In this document: in pieces, positions 23,590 through 35,690 of the stretch
Position numbering within the stretch: the first letter of the stretch is position 1
How the letters are laid out: each line of letters opens with the position of its first letter
Source: Buddleja alternifolia
Lineage: Eukaryota > Streptophyta > Magnoliopsida > Lamiales > Scrophulariaceae
Direction of reading: 5' to 3'
DNA: 64,000 bases
Assembly (NCBI GenBank): GCA_019426215.1
Contig: CM033408.1
Coordinates: 25,833,953-25,897,952, forward strand
Notes under the pieces: model-generated
The model's input: only the letters and a program-made list of their open reading frames with translations
What the model was told of the DNA's origin: nothing
Databases searched by the model: none
Translations under genes and position numbers: made by a program

Positions 23590-23812
23590 CCCAAATTTCG
23601 TCGGCACAATGGTGCCGACTAGTCTGCCTAAGGCAGAGTACTCGGCACCGTGGTGCCGAATTTTCGGCACCATGGTGCCGAGTGCTCTGCCTAAGGAAGC
23701 ATACTCGGCACAATGGTGGCGAATTTTCGGCACCCTGGTGCCGAGTACTCTGCCTAAAGGCAGCATTCTCGGCACCCTGGTGCCGAAAATTCGCCACCAT
23801 TGTGCCGGACAA
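23590..23812. repeat. Palindrome array (GGCACCATGGTGCCGA), partner of 18727-19400
   Basis: Alternating TCGGCACxxTGGTGCCGA palindromes and CTCTGCCTAAGGCAG blocks. It shares the GGCACC-GTGGTGCCGAG and CTGCCTAAGGCAG elements with the array at 18.7-19.4 kb. Together the two arrays bracket the convergent gene pair at 20.6-22.7 kb. Confidence 0.9.
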
Positions 23813-23925
23813 TTTTTTTAATATTTTTTAACCAATTTTTTTGTTTTCCATCACTTTTCACTATTACACAATATTTATTCTTTCTCATAGGCCCTTACCA
23901 TATATATTCTTAAGATTTTATAGTT

Positions 23926-23949
23926 CAAGGTTTAGGGTTTAGGGTTTAC
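23926..23949. repeat. Short telomere-like (TTTAGGG) run
   Basis: About 2.5 units of GGTTTAG. Too short to be an interstitial telomere; it equals the plant telo-box motif. Confidence 0.6.
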
Positions 23950-24137
23950 AATACAAAATAAATATATTTTGTAGACGGAAAAATGAATATATTATTATTA
24001 TCAATCATAACGAACTACGTCTGATTCGAGTTTTAGACCTTTTAAACATTACTTAAGTAGTTATAGTTTATCACAATCTATAAATTCAAATTGTTAAAAT
24101 TACATATGTAGCAATATCCTGTAGTTAAGTGCCACAT

Positions 24138-24139
<2 letters not shown>

Positions 24140-24175
<36 letters not shown>
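24140..24175. repeat. (AT)n microsatellite
   Basis: About 17 AT units between the palindrome array and the transposase stop. Confidence 0.9.
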
Positions 24176-24177
<2 letters not shown>

Positions 24178-24297
24178 GGAACACAAATCTCAATTAAAAC
24201 AATTGTAACTTCAAATGTATATATATATATATTACTAATGTCTCTAGTGAAAGAATCATCAAATAAAAAATACAAATACACAATACAAACAAATTGT

Positions 24298-26865
24298 TTA
24301 GAAGGTTGAGGGATCTTTCACACGTTTTTTGTGGCTTTTTCCTTTTTCTCCACCAGATTGATATCGTAGTTTTCGAATCGCTCCACATTTTTCTACGCAA
24401 GAAGGAGCTTCAACAACATTTCCCTCTATTTCAGCGGGGATGATCCACTCAGACGGCTCACTAGGGACGGCGTATATTGTTCTAACATAAGCCAAAGCCC
24501 ATGTTTGTTTCAAATAATATTTAGAGATTAAATTGAGAAGGCCATCATCATCCCCTAAACCATTATATGCCGAAATGGCGTGCGCGCAGGGGATATGGTC
24601 AATGTCAAAAACCCGGCAAGTACATTTTTTTGCTTGCAAGTCAACAAAGAAAGTTTCGCTGCCACACTCAACAATGTACTCCCCTGTGCACTTATTCAAG
24701 ACGCGCGTTTTAAAGAAAGTGGATTGTTTCTTCCTTGCATGCATCGTTCTCTCGACTTCCGGAGTGAGATTTTGTGACAAGGACCCGGCTGCAGCTTCGT
24801 TACGGTGCTTGTTGAACCACGTAATTATTAACTTCACAATTTCATCCAACAAAAGAATCAAAGGATATGACCTCGCAGTAGTCAACACAGCATTAATAGA
24901 CTACACTCCGTTCGTTGTCATAATATTGTATCGTGCACCATTAGAGTAACAACGAGCCCAATGATCTTTCACAGCAAGTGTGTCTTTAAGATACTCATGG
25001 TACTTAAGATTTGAAACCGGCTGTCTTGTTTCGAGGTCACTAAAGAGTCTTTCAAATTCGGGCTCAGTATATGATTCAGCGCAAACAATAAACTTCGTCA
25101 CAATGTGATCCTTTGCCTGCTTCTTTTGCTTAAGGCCCCTACCGGTAGAAACATAGTTCTTAAGATTTTGGGATATATGATAGGTACAGTATCCATGGGA
25201 AGACCTTGGGTAAACTTTCTGAACGGCATTTTTAATAGATGCATACCTATCAGAAATGATGACCAAATCGTCAGAATCGGGTATGACATCCCGAAGTTTC
25301 TCCAAGAACCAAATCCAAGTTTCATCGCATTCTTTACTTACCACGCCAAACGCAAGTGGATACTGATGTTTGTTGCCATCTTCCGCAGTACAAACAAGTA
25401 ATACTCCATTATACTTGGTCTTCAAATGTGTGCCGTCAATAACAAGAACTTTCCTCATGGATGCAAAACCTTCAATGCAGGCTCCCAACGCAAAGAACAA
25501 CGACTGGAAAATGTTATTCGCATCCTTACGCAAATGAGTAACCGTGCCCTCATTCACTTTCTCCAACATATACAAATATCTAGGAAGCATCTCATAACTA
25601 AGCCCAGGATCACCCCTAATAGAATCTCTAGCAATGTTTCTACCACGCCTAGCTTTGTAGTAAGAAACGTCAATGCCACCCTTATTCATCATTTCCCCTA
25701 TTACCTTTGGAGGTGGGGCGCTTAACTGACATGGGAAAGTATTTAACAAAAATCCAGCAACCGCTCCTGAAGAGCACCTTTCACGGCGCTTTAACAATGT
25801 AGGGCGGCATGTATGGATGTTATTATGAGTTCGCAATGAGAAAAACGGGGACCTTCCAGTAATTGCCGCACGAATACTCCACTTGCAATCAGGGACTTTA
25901 CATTTATATGCCAAGGCTTTTTTATTTGACTTAGCTACTACAACATTGAAACATAACTTAAGCGCTGAATTGTTAACCAAGTCTTTCACCTCTTCCTTGC
26001 TGGTGAATTCCTGACCAATCACAAGATCTAGACCATCATCAAAGCTGAAGGTTCCAATACTCTTTTGGTCACTAGCTTCATCTATGAAATCTGACCGGTG
26101 GATGGGATCAGAGTGAACTTTGTACGAACATTGGGTGGAAATAAAAGAAGCGGCTGCATCACGCCTTGACTTCACTTTTTCAAAATAGTGGCTTGCATCG
26201 GGCTTTGCATTCACATTTTCCACACAGGGAGAAGGACTAGAAAGTGGATTGGAGTAGGATTTATAAGGACTGGTTGCATCAGGCATTGAGTTCTCATTGT
26301 CCACATTATAATGAGGACTCGATGGTGGATTGGGTTTAAAAGGAGTGGGTGCAGAGGCTTTCGATACGGGCGGGGAGGTGGGCTTGCTTAAAACAACACC
26401 AGGCCGACCAGGGGCAGATATATAATCATTCACTAACTCCTTTTCAAAATAATATTTCTCATTCTCCATCTGAATCTCATTTTCAAACTTGATTTTTTTT
26501 CCTTCAACATCTTTCATTAAAAGCTCCACATGCAGAATGCTTCGCCTTTTCGTCACTGGACATGAGTCCACCAAATAATGCTTCACGTCAATATCGGTCT
26601 CGATGTATACCGGATTACCAACGTTACAAGAGGATGGAATGTAACTTACTACAACTTCATAATTCTTCCATTCAAAAGGAGCAAATTCAAACATGACTTG
26701 GAAAAATTGCAGCCATGTAATCGACTGTGGATTAACTCCACTTAGCAGAAAACTCAGCATTTTATATTTATTCCTTGACAACCATTCACATTGTCGTGCT
26801 CCACAGTCTCCCACTTTCATATTCCACTCACCATCGTATAAATAGTATATCAAAAACTCCGACAT
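24298..26865 (-). pseudogene. MuDR-type MULE transposase with one nonsense codon
   Basis: Read from MSEFLIYYLYDGEWNM (26865), just after an acceptor TTTTCTAG, to TAA at 24298: 856 codons with one in-frame TAG at 24903-24901. The reading resumes in frame with SINAVLTTARSY. Domains in order: N-terminal plant MuDR region; MuDR DNA-binding domain with a C..C..H..C zinc pattern (CKVPDCKWSIRA ... HNNIHTC); MULE DDE core (VLVIDGTHLKTKYNG, LVIISDRYASIKNA, YCTYHISQNLK); C-terminal SWIM zinc finger (KCTCRVFDIDHIPCAHA). The TAG most simply replaces the conserved GAG (Glu) codon after MTTNGV. The gene faces the Ulp1-like genes tail to tail. Otherwise undamaged, so inactivation looks recent. Confidence 0.87.
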
Positions 26866-26989
26866 TTTCCTAGAAAAAAAAAGATAAACAAACATAATTA
26901 TTACAAAATACAATTAGTAATGAATGAGCAAATATTCTTACAAAAATTTATTACAGTTATTATTACAAAATACAAAAGTTTTGCATTGA

Positions 26990-27450
26990 TCAAATATAGC
27001 CTAAAAACACCATTTTCAACGCAAATTAATGAGAGAATCTCTATCAAGCATTTCGTCGAACACCTTGTCTACATAATTCATCTCTATCTCCAACAAATTC
27101 AAACAATCAAACTTCCAACACACATATAACAATTCATTTAATGCTACAATCACAAAATCACATTCTAAACGCCTAAAAACACACTATTCAATGCAAGCTA
27201 AGGAGAAAAACTCTATCAAGTTTTTTATCAAACACCTTGTCTAAACAATCAAACTTCCAACACACATATAACAATTCATTTAATGCTACAATCACAAAAT
27301 CACATTCTAAACGCCTAAAAACACACTATTCAATGCAAGCTAATGAGAAAAACTCTATCAAGTTTTTTATCAAACACCTTGTCTACATAATCCATCAAAA
27401 TCTCCAACAAATTCATTCAATCAAACTTTACTCAACTAACAAATTCAAAT
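26990..27450. repeat. 142-bp tandem repeat in the 5' intron of the MULE transposase
   Basis: Two close copies (AATTCATTTAATGCTACAAT recurs at 27131 and 27273) follow a diverged third copy starting near 26990. The repeat lies between the transposase ATG and a probable non-coding first exon. Confidence 0.85.
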
Positions 27451-27487
27451 AATCAAATTTTTCATCAACAAATTATAATTGTTTCCC

Positions 27488-27660
27488 TTACCTCTATGCC
27501 CGTTGGGAGGGCCCGAATTGGAGATGAAAGGGCCCGAAATGGAGATACACCGAAGGGCCCGAAATGGAGATAGAACGCTGAAAATGGATAATGGAGATAG
27601 AACGCTGAAAATGGATTCAGGGGAAGAGAAGATCGATACAGTCAAAGATTGGGGTATCAA
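27488..27660 (-). promoter_or_regulatory. Probable 5' UTR exon of the MULE transposase
   Basis: On the minus strand this reads into the donor ATAGAG|GTAAGG at about 27488. It contains short direct repeats (GGGCCCGAAATGGAGAT three times, AGAACGCTGAAAATGG twice). No coding potential. Confidence 0.4.
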
Positions 27661-27916
27661 GGATATTTTAGGTATTAAGTAAATATTGATTTTTTTTATT
27701 ATTATTAGTATAAATAATTGTAAGGGTAAAATAGGTATATCACATGCCAAAACTTTGGACAAGCCTATGAGGGAGGCCTATATTTGAAATGGAGCTTATG
27801 TGGTGAGGACTTTTTGCAAAGTAAGCCTATTTGCCTCATTTTCCCAAATGAAAGGGGGTTTTCTTGAAAAGCAATAAGGGTGTGTTTGGGTGCAATGTTT
27901 ATAAATGAGATTGGAT

Positions 27917-28047
27917 GAAAAATTTAAAGAAATATTACATTTAAAAAAAAAATCGAAAAATACCACAATTTTGACCGGGATTCAGAAAATGCCACAAAAC
28001 GCCTTGGGCTAAGGCGTGATCACTGCCAAAACTGACAGTCACGCCTT
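27917..28047 (+). repeat. Left TIR of the second MULE
   Basis: Inverted partner of 41016-41140 over about 130 bp with scattered mismatches. The inner part contains the hairpin ACGCCTTGGGCTAAGGCGTGA. More ACGCCTTGG/CCAAGGCGT copies continue to about 28100. Confidence 0.9.
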
Positions 28048-28723
28048 CGCCGTCAGCTTTCTGACTGTTCACGCCTTGGTCCAAGGCGTGTCCCCTTGGA
28101 CCATGGCGCGACCCCCGGCTATATCTTTCCGGGCCGTTTTTTCTCCATTCATTCCGAAAACATTTCTTCCCGTTTTTTTCTCCATTCATTCCGAGAACAT
28201 TTCTTCCATTATTTTTTATCTACATTTATTCTTCTATATTTGGATCAAGAATATTCAAACTTTCAAAAATTTACAGGTAATTTTTTTAATTCAGTGTTAT
28301 TATTATTATTTAGTTAATTTTTTTAATTAAATTTATTATTTCATTTTATAGTTTGTGATCTAAATATCATAAGATTTATGCTAATTTAAACTTAATGTTA
28401 AATTATAATTTAGAATTAAAGTAGCAGTTAGTTAAATTGAAGTAATTTTTAGTATTGTAATTTATATTGTTTGTATTTGTTGTTAAATTCGTTTTTTGAC
28501 TTAGTTAAATTGAAGCGTATGTTAATGGCGTAGGATTTATGCTAATTTAAGCTTTAATTTTTAATTTTAATGTAGAACTTGATTTAGGGCTTAAATTAGA
28601 ATATTAAATAGTATTATTAATTTTTGTCTTGTTATTGATTTTAGTATTTATAGTTTGAACTTTGATATAATTAGTAGTATTTTGCGGTTTGAACTATAAT
28701 TTAAGAATTGATATTTTGCAGAA
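28048..28723 (+). other. Left subterminal region and probable 5' UTR/intron of the transposase
   Basis: TIR-adjacent hairpins, then a T-rich stretch with a doubled CCATTCATTCCGAGAACATTTCTTCC-like block (28140-28210). A probable intron ends TTTTGCAG just before the ATG at 28724. No coding frame. Confidence 0.4.
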
Positions 28724-31560
28724 ATGTCGAGATCAGGCACTGTCAAACTTATTATATTCTCTGATGGTGAGATAATAGAAGAATCAAATTCAATGAGATA
28801 TAGTAGTATACGTCCAAGTGCTAACCTGAGAATAGACCGTAAGATTAAATTTGTTGATTTGGTGAAAAGGTTATATGATAGAACCAAAATTGATGTGAAT
28901 CAATTTTTGTTGAATTTTTTTATTAAATACTCATATGGAGAAGGGGTACCTTTAGGGAGAATTTAATGGAAATCAAAGACGATGAAGACTTGTGGTTTTT
29001 CTTGGATCCTATGAATGAAGTTTCTACATTGGAGTTTTTTATTGAGAAACAAATAATACAGTCTCAGGATCCCTTTTCGTCATTATTAACACAAGTGACG
29101 CCGACGCCTAACCAATGCCCACCATTTTATTCACAACCCTTCTTACCAGATTTAAATATAGGTATAAGCCAAATGGTCGATACACAAGCAGGTAATCTAT
29201 GTTTTATCTTTCATTGTGCCATCATATTTTCTAAAATATTTCTTGTTTGTTCAAACTTTCAAAAAATTTATTTTTTGTGATTGTTTTTTAGGATGTTCAA
29301 CATCGGGTGATGCGTATGGTGGTGTTGGAATTGTACATAATAAAAATTTGGGTACTACTAATTCTTCATGGGATTTTCCAATTCCTGATATGCATGCAGG
29401 TAAATATGAATCTTGGGGCCAAATGCCAAATAAGTTTAAGACTATTTTTCATTATTCTATTTTGTCATCATATTTTAACCCATGCTTCTTTCGAATTTTT
29501 TGTTTGTCCATTTAGGCCCTTCTGAGCATTTTGAGGAAGCCAACTACAATGCTTATTTTTCTCACCACGCAGGGGCGAGCAGTTCAGCAGAACCCCATTT
29601 GGATTAGTTTGAAGATAACGAGGATGTTGAATCACCAGATTCGGATTACTACCCTTCACACACTGACATGGATGAAGAAATGAACTATATACCAACTGAT
29701 GATGATGATGAGGAAATTGAGGAGGAAGATGCTCCTCCCACAGTGGCTCGAGAAAGACTTCACAGAGTACTCCCATTTTATTCCACAAAAGATCCCGAAG
29801 TAGAAGGAGACTCATTAGGTCTACTAAGTGGAGTACAAACAAGGGATATGGTCTATGATTATCGAATAGGTAATCTTGGTTTGGGTTTGGTATTTGAGAA
29901 CAAAAAGAGATTGCAAAAAGCGGTGAAAGATTACCACGTAAAGCACCAAAAACGCGAGTACAAGGTGACGATCAGTGAACCGAACAAGTGGAAAGTAGTA
30001 TGCAAACACAAAGACAAACGCGAGGGGTGCGAATTTGAACTCCAAGTTCATTTCAATGTGAAACTAAACATGTGGATAATTTCAAAATTCGGTAAGTTAC
30101 ACTCATGTCTTTTTGACAGTACCAGGGAGAAACACCCAAACTTGGACATGAATTTGATTGCCAACGAACTTATACCACATGTGGAACAAAATCCGGCATT
30201 TGAGATCAATCAAATAATCGTACTTGTACAGCAGAAATGGAAATGCCAAATAAGTTATGGCAAGGCTTGGTACAGTTTGCAACGTGCAAATGAACTTGTA
30301 TACGGGACTTAGGAGGACTCCGTGTGAAACTTACCTACGTTATTGGGAGCTATCAAGAAATAGAATCCAGGCACAATTGTTGAATGGGTACATAAAGATG
30401 CGTATAAAGATCCAAAAGTGTTGAAGTATGTGTTTTGGGCATTCAAACCATGTATAGATGGATTCCAACATTGTCGGAGAGTCATTTGTGTCAATGGGAC
30501 ACATCTATATGCACGCTACAATGGTAAGTTGTTGATTGCAACTACTGTGGATGGAAATAATAACATCTTACCTCTTGCATTCACAATCGTCGATAATGAG
30601 ACGAATGAATCCTGGCTTTGGTTTCTAAGGTGTCTGAGCCACTATTTTGTTTCACCCAATGAAGGCGTCTGCCTTCTTTCTGATCGTCACCAGGACCTAT
30701 TAAATGGAGCCAAAATTGTACGCGCGTTTCACCCTCCTCTAGGATGTCATCGATATTGTCTGCGTCATGTGGTTTCGAACTTTAACCACACGTTCAAAAA
30801 TAAGGCTTTGAAGCAACTATGCTCTAATGCAGGAAATGCACATAGCATCGAAAAATTTGAACATGAAATGAACAAAATTCGAGCATTGAATGAAGAGGCT
30901 GGAGCTTGGTTGGACCAAATTGAGAAAGAAAAATGGACACTTTCACATGACGGAGGGGTGCGTGAAGGCATTATGACTACAAACATGGGAGAGAGCTTTA
31001 ATAATGTGATGAAAACAGCTCGACATCTTCCACCTTCAGCTATTGTGGAATTCACATTCCACAAACTTGCTACGTATTTTTGTGATCGAGCGGTAGATGG
31101 TTTAAAAATGAAGAGCAACGGTCCCTTGACAAGACAAGCTACTAAACTATACGAGAAAGAGACCGACGCTTCCAATAGCCACGAAGTTAGAAAATTTTCT
31201 TATTCTAACCAAACTGGCCAAGTTTTTTGTCGCGCCCAATTCGAAAGTCGTGGTCGAAGGTACTCCGTAGACCTAAAAAATCAAAATTGTTCTTGTGGAC
31301 ATTGGACGGCAATTGGAATTCCATGCTCACATGCGGTTGCCTTGGCCAAAACAATGACTTTAAGGTCGATAATTCTTGTTAAACAATATTACGGAGTTGA
31401 TGAGTATATCAAAACATATGAAGGAAGGTTCTATCCGTTGCCTGACAAGTATTATTGGGATACCCCAAATTTTGAGCTAGTCCACGACCCTTATTCGAAG
31501 AAGAAACGACTTGTGGGCAGAAACGTGAGTACTCGCATTCAAAATAAGATGGACTTGTAG
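28724..31560 (+). pseudogene. MULE transposase (MuDR/SWIM type), decayed
   Basis: Starts MSRSGTVKLIIFSDGEIIEE. Introns 29192-29292 and 29400-29514 have normal GT..AG ends. Breaks: a frame change at 28966-28974, an in-frame TAG at 29605, a frameshift and stop at about 30310, and another frame change with a TAG at about 30361. Conserved parts: MuDR DNA-binding region (RLQKAVKDYHVKHQKREY, C..H around LHSCLFD), DDE core (VICVNGTHLYARYNG, LLSDRHQDLL, HRYCLRHVVSNF) and SWIM finger (NCSCGHWTAIGIPCSHAVA). The aspartate expected before GTH is replaced by Asn (VNGTH), which would itself abolish catalysis. It ends at the TAG at 31558, facing the PMD gene. Confidence 0.87.
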
Positions 31561-32257
31561 ATTGTTGAGCACTATTTTAATATTTTATTGTTTAATTAGT
31601 ATTGAATGTCTATGCTGTAATATTTTTCGTTTTAATAAAAAAAGAATTTCCTTATTGCCTTAATTAGAGATAATTCTTGTGATTTTTTTTGTTTGTAACA
31701 CTTAAGGGATAATAAAACTAAATATTATTGAACAATAACTAAGCTAATACTAATAAAATACAAAAAATGGGATAATAAAATTAGTTACAAAGGTTTCTAT
31801 TGTTGCCTTTCCCTTCGACGTTGCAACTCTGTAAGGCAAATAATAGGATTCGCCACCCTTTCGGATCGCCGCCGTCGATCATTTCTCTGTGCCGGCTGAT
31901 CTTCTTGAGTTACGTATTCTTGTTCTTGAGGTGCAGGGCTGTTCATATCCCAAGTTAAAGGAACAGGAGAAATATTTCTCTGATTCTGCTGTGGAGTTGA
32001 CTCTGTTACGCCAAACATCATATCTAAAGGTATCCATGTGTCCGACGAGTCTGACCTCCTATAGGAAGTGCATTCTCCTCCATAATTGAAACCTTGTGAT
32101 TGGGAATATGAAGTGCCTTCTTCATAATAGAAACCTTGTGATTGTTGATCAGGTGTGGGATGTAAAATTTGTGATTGCGGATCGAATGTGGGACGATATA
32201 CCGGTGATGGGGGATCGACACGGAGCTGTTGAGTGTGAGTCCATCTTTGTCGTGCAT

Positions 32258-33564
32258 TGACACACAAAATCCTAGCAAGTGTACTAGGTCGTGCAAGTAA
32301 TATAGTGGATGTAAGTCCGGATTATCGTACCCTAGAGACAATTGTATTTAAGTACTGAAATTACTGTATTATCTAATTCTAAGTTAAATCAAGAGATACA
32401 GATGTGAATTATGAATTAAAATATTAAATAACAATTACCAACTAATGAGAGAAATCAACTTTGAATTAAATCAACGAGAAAAGTGATTAAGGCACATGAT
32501 TCAACCAATTATTCAATTTGACTATGATTCTATCTTACCGGATTATTAGATTGATTAGGTTAAGGCGAAATTCCCTAAATTACTTACTATCCAATCTCTT
32601 GGTATAGCAATTCTATTTTCATTAACGATTTCTATATCTCTATATGAAATTCAAATTAATGAAAACGCATTACAAAGATTTATGAAATTTCCCGTTTTCA
32701 CGGAAAGCACACACAAGGAAATTGAATCTATCTCTAGTCAATTTTACGTTGTGGTGTTTAACACCTAGATGCATCCCTAGTTTATCTCCTCTCGGTCTCA
32801 AAACTAAGCACAAATTCATACGATTGGTAGCTAAGCAATCATAAGCATTAAGAACAAATATTAAACACATAACCCAAAACAAATTTAATCCGGTAAAATA
32901 ATACTCATAAATCAAACATAGTTATTGGATTTCACATGGCCTCAATCAAAGGGAAATTAAGTCATAATCGTAAAAGAAAAGAGATAATTCATCTTGAAAG
33001 ACATGTTCAATGAAAACAAATCTAAAAGCATGAAATTAAAACTCCCTAATAACGTTTCTTGATAGATCTTGCTTGAATTCTCCTTCTTCATAGACAAAGA
33101 TGGAGTATCCTCGCGTTCTTCTTCTTCCCCAGACTTCTCTCAACCCTCTTGGTGTGTTTCAAAGTGTCAAACCCTCAAAAGTGGGCAAAAGTCTCCAATT
33201 TTGACCTAATAACGCGTATTTATAGATGCTGAAATCGGCCCTTAGCCACGGCTAAAAAGACGGTAGCCACGGCTAAAATCTGCTGTTCACGTTTTTTTGC
33301 CTATTTTAGCCTTGGTAACTTCATATCTTCAAAGCACAAAGGTTCCTTCATGATCACCATGGCTAAAGGTCTTTATAGCCGTGACTAAAGGAGTATTTTG
33401 AGAACTTCTTTGATCTTTTCATTCATTTTTTGCTCCAATTCTCAAATAACCTATAAAAACACAACCAATCACAAAATCAAAGCATATGTGGCATAAATAC
33501 ACTCAAGAACTCATCAAAATACAAGAAAAGAGGCGCCTAAAAGGTGTAAAATACGAGCTTATCA
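32258..33564 (-). repeat. 3' LTR (minus-strand sense)
   Basis: Paired with 37194-38498. Contains TAGCCACGGCTA-type palindromes at about 33240-33275. Confidence 0.93.
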
Positions 33565-34714
33565 ACACCCCCAAACTTGAGTTTGATCGTCCTCGAGCAA
33601 AGAAATTAAAGCAAACACATAAGCTCGAAAATTCTACAACTCATACACAATGACAAAATATACACCTTAGAACAAGACTTGTGAAAAATCACTTATTCAT
33701 CAAAAACTTTCAAATTCATATGCCTCAAAATTTCTGCAACACTATCCCAAATCATGAACACCCACGTCTCCTCATATGTTTAGAATCCACATTAAGCAAG
33801 ATTATGTAAACAACTCAAACTCATCAACACAAACCAACTTTGAAAAATATAACTTATTCAACTGCACAATACGCGATAACCATGATCAGAAGGTCTTTCC
33901 GGCTTGTAATGTAAGGCTCGGGTGTTGGCTTGGTACGGAAATATATGGAAGAAAATGACTAAGGGTTTAGAGAGCTTAAAACTCGATATCTTCAAGCTAC
34001 ACTCACTAACTAAGCAACATACTCGAAATTCTCATCACATTCCTTTCTCCTTTTTTTTTTCTTTTCTTTTCCAATTCACAACCCCCAAACTTATTTCTTG
34101 TTGAACTTGGGTTGTGTACGAGTTACAATACCTAACCAATGATCACTGAAACATCACATATATATAGCCTAGTCGAGAAATGTTTTTTTTTTTCTTTTGT
34201 CTTTTTTTCTTTCTTTTTTTTTTCTTTTCGACTATTTCGGCTCAACTTAATTCAAGTGCTTCTCACATCCGTATCTTTCATCTAGTATATCTCAAAACCT
34301 TCATCAATTCTCAAAAATTAACCAACATCAACCTCCTTCGGGATGTGCACAAAATAAACACACACACACCCAAACATAAAAGAATACCGAATTGTAAGCT
34401 CTCATAACCGGGTGATTATCTTTGTTTTTCTTTTAGGCTAACTGGTAGATGATGTGGTTTATGAACAAAAAGCGAATGGTGGTCTATGGTGTGCTTAGCA
34501 CACCCCATTCTTATCAATAAGGCTCAAATAAAGGTTCTAGAGACAATGAATATATTGCAAGCTAACATACGGTTTAAGACAAAAAAAAAGAGGCCTAAAT
34601 CATATCATGATCATGCAATATCAGTGCATTCTTCAAAATTAAACAAACGTAGAAGGTTCATGCCTCGAGTCCTCAAAAATTTACATAAGCTTGACTAAAA
34701 AGAATATCAAGACA

Positions 34715-34866
34715 CAGAAAAGCATGTTGATCACAGAGAAAAGAATTGGAAGCTAAAAACAAATGAGACAGCAAAATCATCAAGCTTCATCAGAAAAGCA
34801 TGTTGATCACAGAGAAAAGAATTGGAAGCTAAAAACAAATGAGACAGCAAAATCATCAAGCTTCGT
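34715..34866. repeat. 76-bp tandem duplication inside the LTR element
   Basis: CAGAAAAGCATGTTGATCAC begins at 34791 and its copy at 34715. The two units differ at about one position (CATC versus CGTC near the end). Confidence 0.9.
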
Positions 34867-35445
34867 CAGAAAAATGACAATTCGTTACAATTATTCAAGG
34901 TATATTCACTTGCACATATGTGTATAAATTGCATCAATTCTGGGCATATCAAAAAATTATCATGCATAACATGTATCCACCCCCAAACTTAATTAGCGCA
35001 TTGTCCTCAATGAGCCAAATGATGGAAAATAAAAATAACTAGGGGAAAGTATACTGCCCTGATCATTGAGTGAGGTTGGCCAAACAGAAAGTTCATGGAA
35101 GCTAACGACAATCACTCGCGAAGCTGGAAAATAGATGTGACCGAAACACATAAACAAAAGGAACCATAAAGTAGACACAAATACTTGTAATTAGGAGATT
35201 AATATTCATGACATGGTCTTCAAAAGCAAAAAAAAAAGAAAAACAGAAACTAAAAACAAAACAAAAGTCTCAGGAAAACATAACCAAAAAGCAAGAATAA
35301 ACGTAACATATCTTGAACAACGAACGACGTGAGTACTAAGAGTTGAGAGATAGATCCCTTTTGCTGTTGAGATAAAGAAAAATAGGAGTTGGGGATTTTA
35401 AGGGTTTTGAAATTTTAGATTTTTTTTTTTTTTTGTAAAATCGCC

Positions 35446-35690
35446 ATTTAGCCGTGGCTAAAACCATGGGTAGCCGCGGCTACCGGGAAAGAATGGTTTC
35501 AAATTTTTAGCCGTGGCTATGATGATTGGTAGCCGCGGCTAAATTTACCTGGGAGCAATTTTTTTTTTTTTTTATCGTGAATTTTCGACTATGCCATGGT
35601 TAAGATGACCACGAGCCGTGGTGATAAAAACAAAGGCTATTCATAACATGTGAAAACTCTTAGCCATGGCTAAAATACCTGGAAGTAGAG
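35446..35690. repeat. TAGCCGTGGCTA / TAGCCGCGGCTA palindrome cluster
   Basis: At least six copies of TAGCC(G/A)(C/T)GGCTA separated by spacers. The same palindrome recurs in both LTRs (33240-33275, 38175-38210), so it is a feature of the element rather than of one site. Confidence 0.8.

Larger units (their letters stand above)
13140..27850. mobile_element. Large MULE composite carrying Ulp1-like genes (KI/Kaonashi-like)
   Basis: This interval holds a DUF1985/Ulp1 gene (plus strand), a second Ulp1 copy, a MuDR-type transposase (minus strand) and, between them, a palindrome-bracketed gene pair. Ulp1-like genes carried by MULEs (Kaonashi/KI elements) are known in plants, and many of those lack long TIRs. 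I found only weak terminal similarity: both ends contain a GGCAAAT/GCCAAAT block followed by CAAAAAGTCC when read inward near 13.15 and 27.84 kb. The boundaries and the single-element interpretation are therefore inferences. Confidence 0.5.

Noticed and set aside
23371..23831. Four frames across the second palindrome array
   Set aside because: Same artefact as at 18.8 kb.
23926..23949. TTTAGGG run as an interstitial telomere
   Set aside because: Only about 2.5 units; such telo-box motifs are common by chance and in promoters.
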